Source of the DNA: an uncultured Ruminococcus sp.
GTDB taxonomy: Bacteria > Bacillota_A > Clostridia > Oscillospirales > Acutalibacteraceae
DNA: 15,692 bases
Direction of reading: 5' to 3'
Assembly (NCBI GenBank): GCA_902798605.1
Contig: CADBXH010000052.1
Coordinates: forward strand, 1-15,692
Made by a program: the position numbers and the translations under genes. The notes under the pieces were generated by a model, which saw only the letters and a program-made list of their open reading frames with translations, was not told where the DNA came from and searched no databases. This document shows positions 12,751 to 15,692 of this stretch, one piece after another. Positions within the stretch are counted from its first letter, which is position 1, and every line of letters starts with the position of its first letter.

Positions 12751-13659
12751 TTAATCACTTTTAGCTGTTATAAAATAAATTATCGGCGGGATGTCATATT
12801 TTCCGACGACATACTTCTGAACCAGAAGCGCGTCGATAACATCGACAAATCCGTCATCGTTGATATCCGCCAGCTCAAACTGCTCGTCGGTAAATTCAGT
12901 CATCTCAGCCGCATATTTCTGGATCTCGGTAGAGTCGAGTATATCAACATTACCGTCACCGTTGACGTCGCCGAGCTTAGGCCCGTCGAGCAGGATGTAG
13001 GGAATATTTTTTTCAACCGCATAGTTATGACCTACGGTGTCTGTATTAACACCGAGGATAACATTTTGGTCACCGTCAAACGCATAATCTGAAATAAACG
13101 TAACAGATTCGGGAATATTTACATATTCAAGAGAAGTACAACCTGCAAAAGCCCATGCGTTGATTCGTTCAACACCTTCCGGCAGCTCTGCACTAACCAG
13201 TGATGAGCAATCCTTAAAACATTGGTTAGGTATCGCAGTGACCGCGCTGTTAATTGTTACAGTAGGAATAGAAGAACATCCCTGAAACGCGCGGTTCTCG
13301 ATTACCGTAACAGATTTAGGCAAAACCAAATCCGTGTTAATTCCAGTACAATCCTGAAAAGCATACGCGCCGATTCGATTCAAATTTTTAGCATTCGTAA
13401 GATCAACAGACGTGATAAATGTATTCGACATCAATGCTCCATTGCCGAAGGAGACGATTTGTCTCCCGTTGATTTGAGCGGGAATTTTAAATTCTTCCGA
13501 ACGATTATCCCATCCAACGACGGAAAGCTCGGTATTTGATAAGATAACATATGATATTCCGTAATACTCATATATCGTTTCGGCAGAAGCTTGCAAAACT
13601 GCAGTCAAAGCCAATATAACAGCAATAACCGAAAAGCTTATTGATTTAATTATTTTCAT
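12751..13659 (-). CDS. Secreted BspA-like leucine-rich-repeat protein with type I dockerin
   Basis: A secreted 302-residue protein. The signal peptide spans 1-26 (cleavage expected after ASA); residues about 68-200 hold BspA-type leucine-rich repeats of roughly 23 residues (for example IGAYAFQDC, IENRAFQGC, INAWAFAGC); and 230-287 form a type I dockerin with two calcium-binding loops, DVNGDGNVDILD (231-242) and DINDDGFVDVID (265-276). Dockerins bind cohesins on scaffoldins, so the protein may join a cell-surface complex; BspA repeats often mediate adhesion. It carries no catalytic domain. The start is ATG 13657-13659, with GGTGA five bases upstream; two more codons upstream lack this. It lies between the small peptide gene and the broken kinase gene. 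About 15 hydrophobic C-terminal residues follow the dockerin. Confidence 0.87.
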   Translation of the reverse strand: MKIIKSISFSVIAVILALTAVLQASAETIYEYYGISYVILSNTELSVVGWDNRSEEFKIPAQINGRQIVSFGNGALMSNTFITSVDLTNAKNLNRIGAYAFQDCTGINTDLVLPKSVTVIENRAFQGCSSIPTVTINSAVTAIPNQCFKDCSSLVSAELPEGVERINAWAFAGCTSLEYVNIPESVTFISDYAFDGDQNVILGVNTDTVGHNYAVEKNIPYILLDGPKLGDVNGDGNVDILDSTEIQKYAAEMTEFTDEQFELADINDDGFVDVIDALLVQKYVVGKYDIPPIIYFITAKSD

Positions 13660-13682
13660 AATAATCACCAATTATTAATCCT

Positions 13683-13711
13683 ATGGGCAGTGCAGAAAAA
13701 GCACTGCCCAT
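13683..13711. terminator. Strong hairpin after the small peptide gene
   Basis: ATGGGCAGTGC (13683-13693) pairs perfectly with GCACTGCCCAT (13701-13711), 11 pairs around a 7-base loop, 17 bases past the peptide stop codon. T residues follow on the plus strand (ATTTTG), whereas the minus strand continues AGGATTAATA. On the gene strand it may act as an imperfect terminator or RNA-stabilising stem. Confidence 0.6.
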
Positions 13712-13727
13712 TTTGACATAATTCCAT

Positions 13728-13862
13728 TTATTCGTCGGGGCCTTCGCTGCCGCCTTCGCTAAATCCTTCCGGATCACTATGCCTAATGTCGTCAGCAGCC
13801 ATAATACTGTCAAACTTGATTTTCATCAAATCAAACTCCGGTGAAGAATAATCTTTTTTCAT
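13728..13862 (-). CDS. 44-residue acidic peptide, possible RiPP-type precursor
   Basis: A short gene with a perfect ribosome site: GGAGGTG (13870-13876) seven bases before the ATG at 13860-13862, which overlaps the stop codon of the large upstream gene (TAATG). The product starts MKKDYSSPEFDLM and ends in a Gly/Glu/Asp/Ser-rich tail (GGSEGPDE). There is no signal peptide and no cysteine. The Y-x-x-P-x-(L/F)-x-L pattern at 5-12 resembles the leader motif of lasso-peptide precursors. An Ala at 22 after IM, with Asp at 30, would allow an Ala1-Asp9 ring in a 23-residue core like that of paeninodin. The usual Thr at -2 is Ile, and no maturation enzymes are seen. Short peptides with similar MKKxYxxPE starts are common in Clostridia without known function, so a simple accessory peptide of the surface protein is equally possible. 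Confidence 0.75.
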   Translation of the reverse strand: MKKDYSSPEFDLMKIKFDSIMAADDIRHSDPEGFSEGGSEGPDE

Positions 13863-15692
13863 TACGAAACACCTCCGTACTCTGCTCCGGCAGACATATT
13901 CTCAATCGAAGCGATATCATAAATGGTGAAGTAAATGGGATCACTGATAAGAAGCACATTGCCGTCTTTATCCTTCAAATATGAATACGCGCGATAAAGT
14001 TTGTTTTTGCGTTCTGTCGGGTTATGCGATGTCTGGCTGATGTTCGGCAAGCTGTAATACCAGTTTATCCTGTTCTTATTATCAAGCTGGGAAACACTAA
14101 ACTCACTCTTTAAGAGAGCTGAATTTTCTCCGCCCTCAGCAAACGCTTTAATGTTGGCTTTGTTGATACTAGAATCATTGCTTGTTTTATACTCAGCCTG
14201 AGTTTTGGTAACGTATTTTCCGCCTTCCATATCCAAATCTCTTACAGTTTCAATGACAATACCGGCTTTCATAGCGTCCGTTTCTGTATTGAGCTGTTTG
14301 TCACCGTAAGTGTAAGAAACAAGGAAGTCAGTATAGATCCTATCGCCGCCATTTTCATATGTACCGCTCAGAGTATTTCCTGCACGTCCTCCTGTCCACT
14401 GCATACGTGAGTTTTCCATCATCGTAATGGTAGCTCTGCCGCCTGTGCTGTATGTGTCAGTGCGTGCATTATCGTCTGCAGCAGCACGCTGTGAAGGAGT
14501 CATATCATCTGCTCTTGTGGTATAAATCGGAGTAAGGATAGAATCCTGATACAACGAGAGATTGAATTCAGGATAATAGCATCTTGTATACTCCGCCGAT
14601 CCTGTCTTGCTGTCGCCGACATTCTCAACCTTCCAATAATCGAAGTACTCCCAACGATTCTCAGTAGTGTTCCAAACCTTATCAGCAGCAGTTACATAAG
14701 ATCCTTTGATAAAGTAGTTGGCGCCGTAGCCTGTGCGGTAATTAGTAGTTGTTGTGCTTCTTCCGCCAAATTCGACATACTCATTATTCGTGAGTTTTGC
14801 AACAGCTTCAACGCTTTGACCATCAATGGTTATAGTTGAAGTTTGAGGCGCGTGCTTATCTGGGTCGTAGTTCTTAACCGCATACGGGAATCTCAACTTA
14901 ACAAATGCATAACGATCATCTGTCTTTTTGAGCTTTACAACAAACGACCATTTATGCTCAGAGCTGGAATACGTCGCTGTCATTCCTTCGGGATGTTCCT
15001 GACCATACATATCCGTCTGCCACTTGACCGTCTCCATAAATGTATTTTCATACGGAGCCTTCAGGTTGATAAACGCATTGCGTGCGTCATCATTCTTAAA
15101 TTTATAAGCGGTAACGGTGTTGTTGTTTGTATCAATAACATCATTAGCCAGAACAAAATAATCTTCTAATTCTTTTGCTGTGAATTCTGTCTCGGCAACA
15201 TCATAACCCAAGTTACCATAGAGATTTCTGTAACCTTGGAAATCAAAGTGTAATGAATACTTATATCCGATTTTTAAAGATGAATACAGATAGAAGTTTT
15301 GCTTTGTAGAGTCAAACTGCAGAACACTTTCCTGTTCATCCTCATCCCAAACCTCCTTGAAGAAGTAGCGGATCGGGATCATAACGGTAGCTGATGTGTA
15401 CGTTTTTCCTGCAAAGGTTTTGGTTTGACCTGTTGTATAGGTAATACCGGTAGTACCGTCTACGTGGGAAGTCATTTCTGTAGTTGTGTTCTTATAAAAA
15501 GCGTCAAATTCTGCCGGAGAATCCGGAATTGTCCAGATCTCAACCTTAAGCTGATAACCGTTAACAGCGTTATCGGTCGTGATAAAGTCAGCACTTACCT
15601 CGGTGGTTTTCATCTTTGCAGCATAAGCGCCGCCGGGAACAGTGGTACCTGTGTTGGTAAGAACCGTAACCTGCGTGTAGGTATCGCCATCC
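13862..15692 (-). CDS. Large cell-surface protein, partial (N-terminus beyond window)
   Basis: The frame is open to the window edge: residues before the first methionine (15611-15613) continue in frame (QVTVLTNTGTTVPGG), so the true start lies past 15692. About 609 C-terminal residues are visible. I do not recognise the whole protein. It is rich in Thr, Tyr, Asn and beta-forming stretches, with one InlB-type repeat-like segment (about 14522-14656, key residues FDYWKVEN, then tyrosine-rich YTRCYYPEF and LTPIY), typical of extracellular beta-grasp modules. Only one cysteine is visible, and no sortase LPxTG, dockerin or C-terminal membrane anchor is present; it simply ends EYGGVS. The stop overlaps the start of the 44-residue peptide gene, so the two are translated together. 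It is probably secreted, but the signal peptide would be outside the window. Confidence 0.75.
   Translation of the reverse strand, partial: DGDTYTQVTVLTNTGTTVPGGAYAAKMKTTEVSADFITTDNAVNGYQLKVEIWTIPDSPAEFDAFYKNTTTEMTSHVDGTTGITYTTGQTKTFAGKTYTSATVMIPIRYFFKEVWDEDEQESVLQFDSTKQNFYLYSSLKIGYKYSLHFDFQGYRNLYGNLGYDVAETEFTAKELEDYFVLANDVIDTNNNTVTAYKFKNDDARNAFINLKAPYENTFMETVKWQTDMYGQEHPEGMTATYSSSEHKWSFVVKLKKTDDRYAFVKLRFPYAVKNYDPDKHAPQTSTITIDGQSVEAVAKLTNNEYVEFGGRSTTTTNYRTGYGANYFIKGSYVTAADKVWNTTENRWEYFDYWKVENVGDSKTGSAEYTRCYYPEFNLSLYQDSILTPIYTTRADDMTPSQRAAADDNARTDTYSTGGRATITMMENSRMQWTGGRAGNTLSGTYENGGDRIYTDFLVSYTYGDKQLNTETDAMKAGIVIETVRDLDMEGGKYVTKTQAEYKTSNDSSINKANIKAFAEGGENSALLKSEFSVSQLDNKNRINWYYSLPNISQTSHNPTERKNKLYRAYSYLKDKDGNVLLISDPIYFTIYDIASIENMSAGAEYGGVS

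Overview
The window looks like a chromosomal segment of an anaerobic Firmicute, most likely a gut Clostridia of the Ruminococcus/Oscillospiraceae type. The reasons are: an infC-rpmI-rplT operon with a non-canonical infC start and a Firmicutes-style leader attenuator; strong GGAGG ribosome sites and near-consensus SigA promoters; a type I dockerin of the style common in Ruminococcus on a BspA-like leucine-rich-repeat protein; and a ProX-type Ala-tRNA(Pro) editing protein. The assignment rests on gene content only.

Layout. (1) 1-1372, minus strand: initiation factor IF3, L35 and L20, with promoter, structured leader, attenuator and end terminator. (2) 1380-7679, minus strand: a six-gene surface-polymer cassette. 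In transcription order it holds a TarI/IspD-like cytidylyltransferase, an extended SDR epimerase/dehydratase, an internal promoter with an adjacent 29-bp palindrome, a second TarI/IspD-like cytidylyltransferase, a GatD-like zinc polyol-phosphate dehydrogenase, a ribulose-phosphate 3-epimerase paralogue, and a TagF-like CDP-polyol phosphotransferase. Together they could make a CDP-pentitol from pentulose phosphate and transfer the polyol phosphate to a wall or capsular polymer. (3) 7716-9316, plus strand: a CPBP-family membrane protease overlapping tadA, closed by a bidirectional terminator. (4) 9320-11487, minus strand: an NTP_transf_5 protein with its own promoter, then a ProX-like editing protein and a small secreted or membrane protein under another promoter. 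(5) 11528-12004: tRNA-Ser(CGA) with its own promoter and terminator, beside two inverted tRNA-3'-end-plus-terminator fragments. (6) 12034-15692, minus strand: a broken HprK-like kinase gene, an LRR-dockerin protein, a 44-residue acidic peptide gene, and the C-terminal part of a large surface protein whose start lies beyond the window.

The parts most worth a second look are the pentitol cassette with its own epimerase paralogue; the ATC start of infC; the tRNA-end repeats; and the 44-residue peptide. That peptide resembles a lasso-peptide precursor and lies near a degenerate HprK-like gene and an NTP_transf_5 gene, both accessory types known from paeninodin-like lasso clusters. No lasso cyclase or leader peptidase is visible here.
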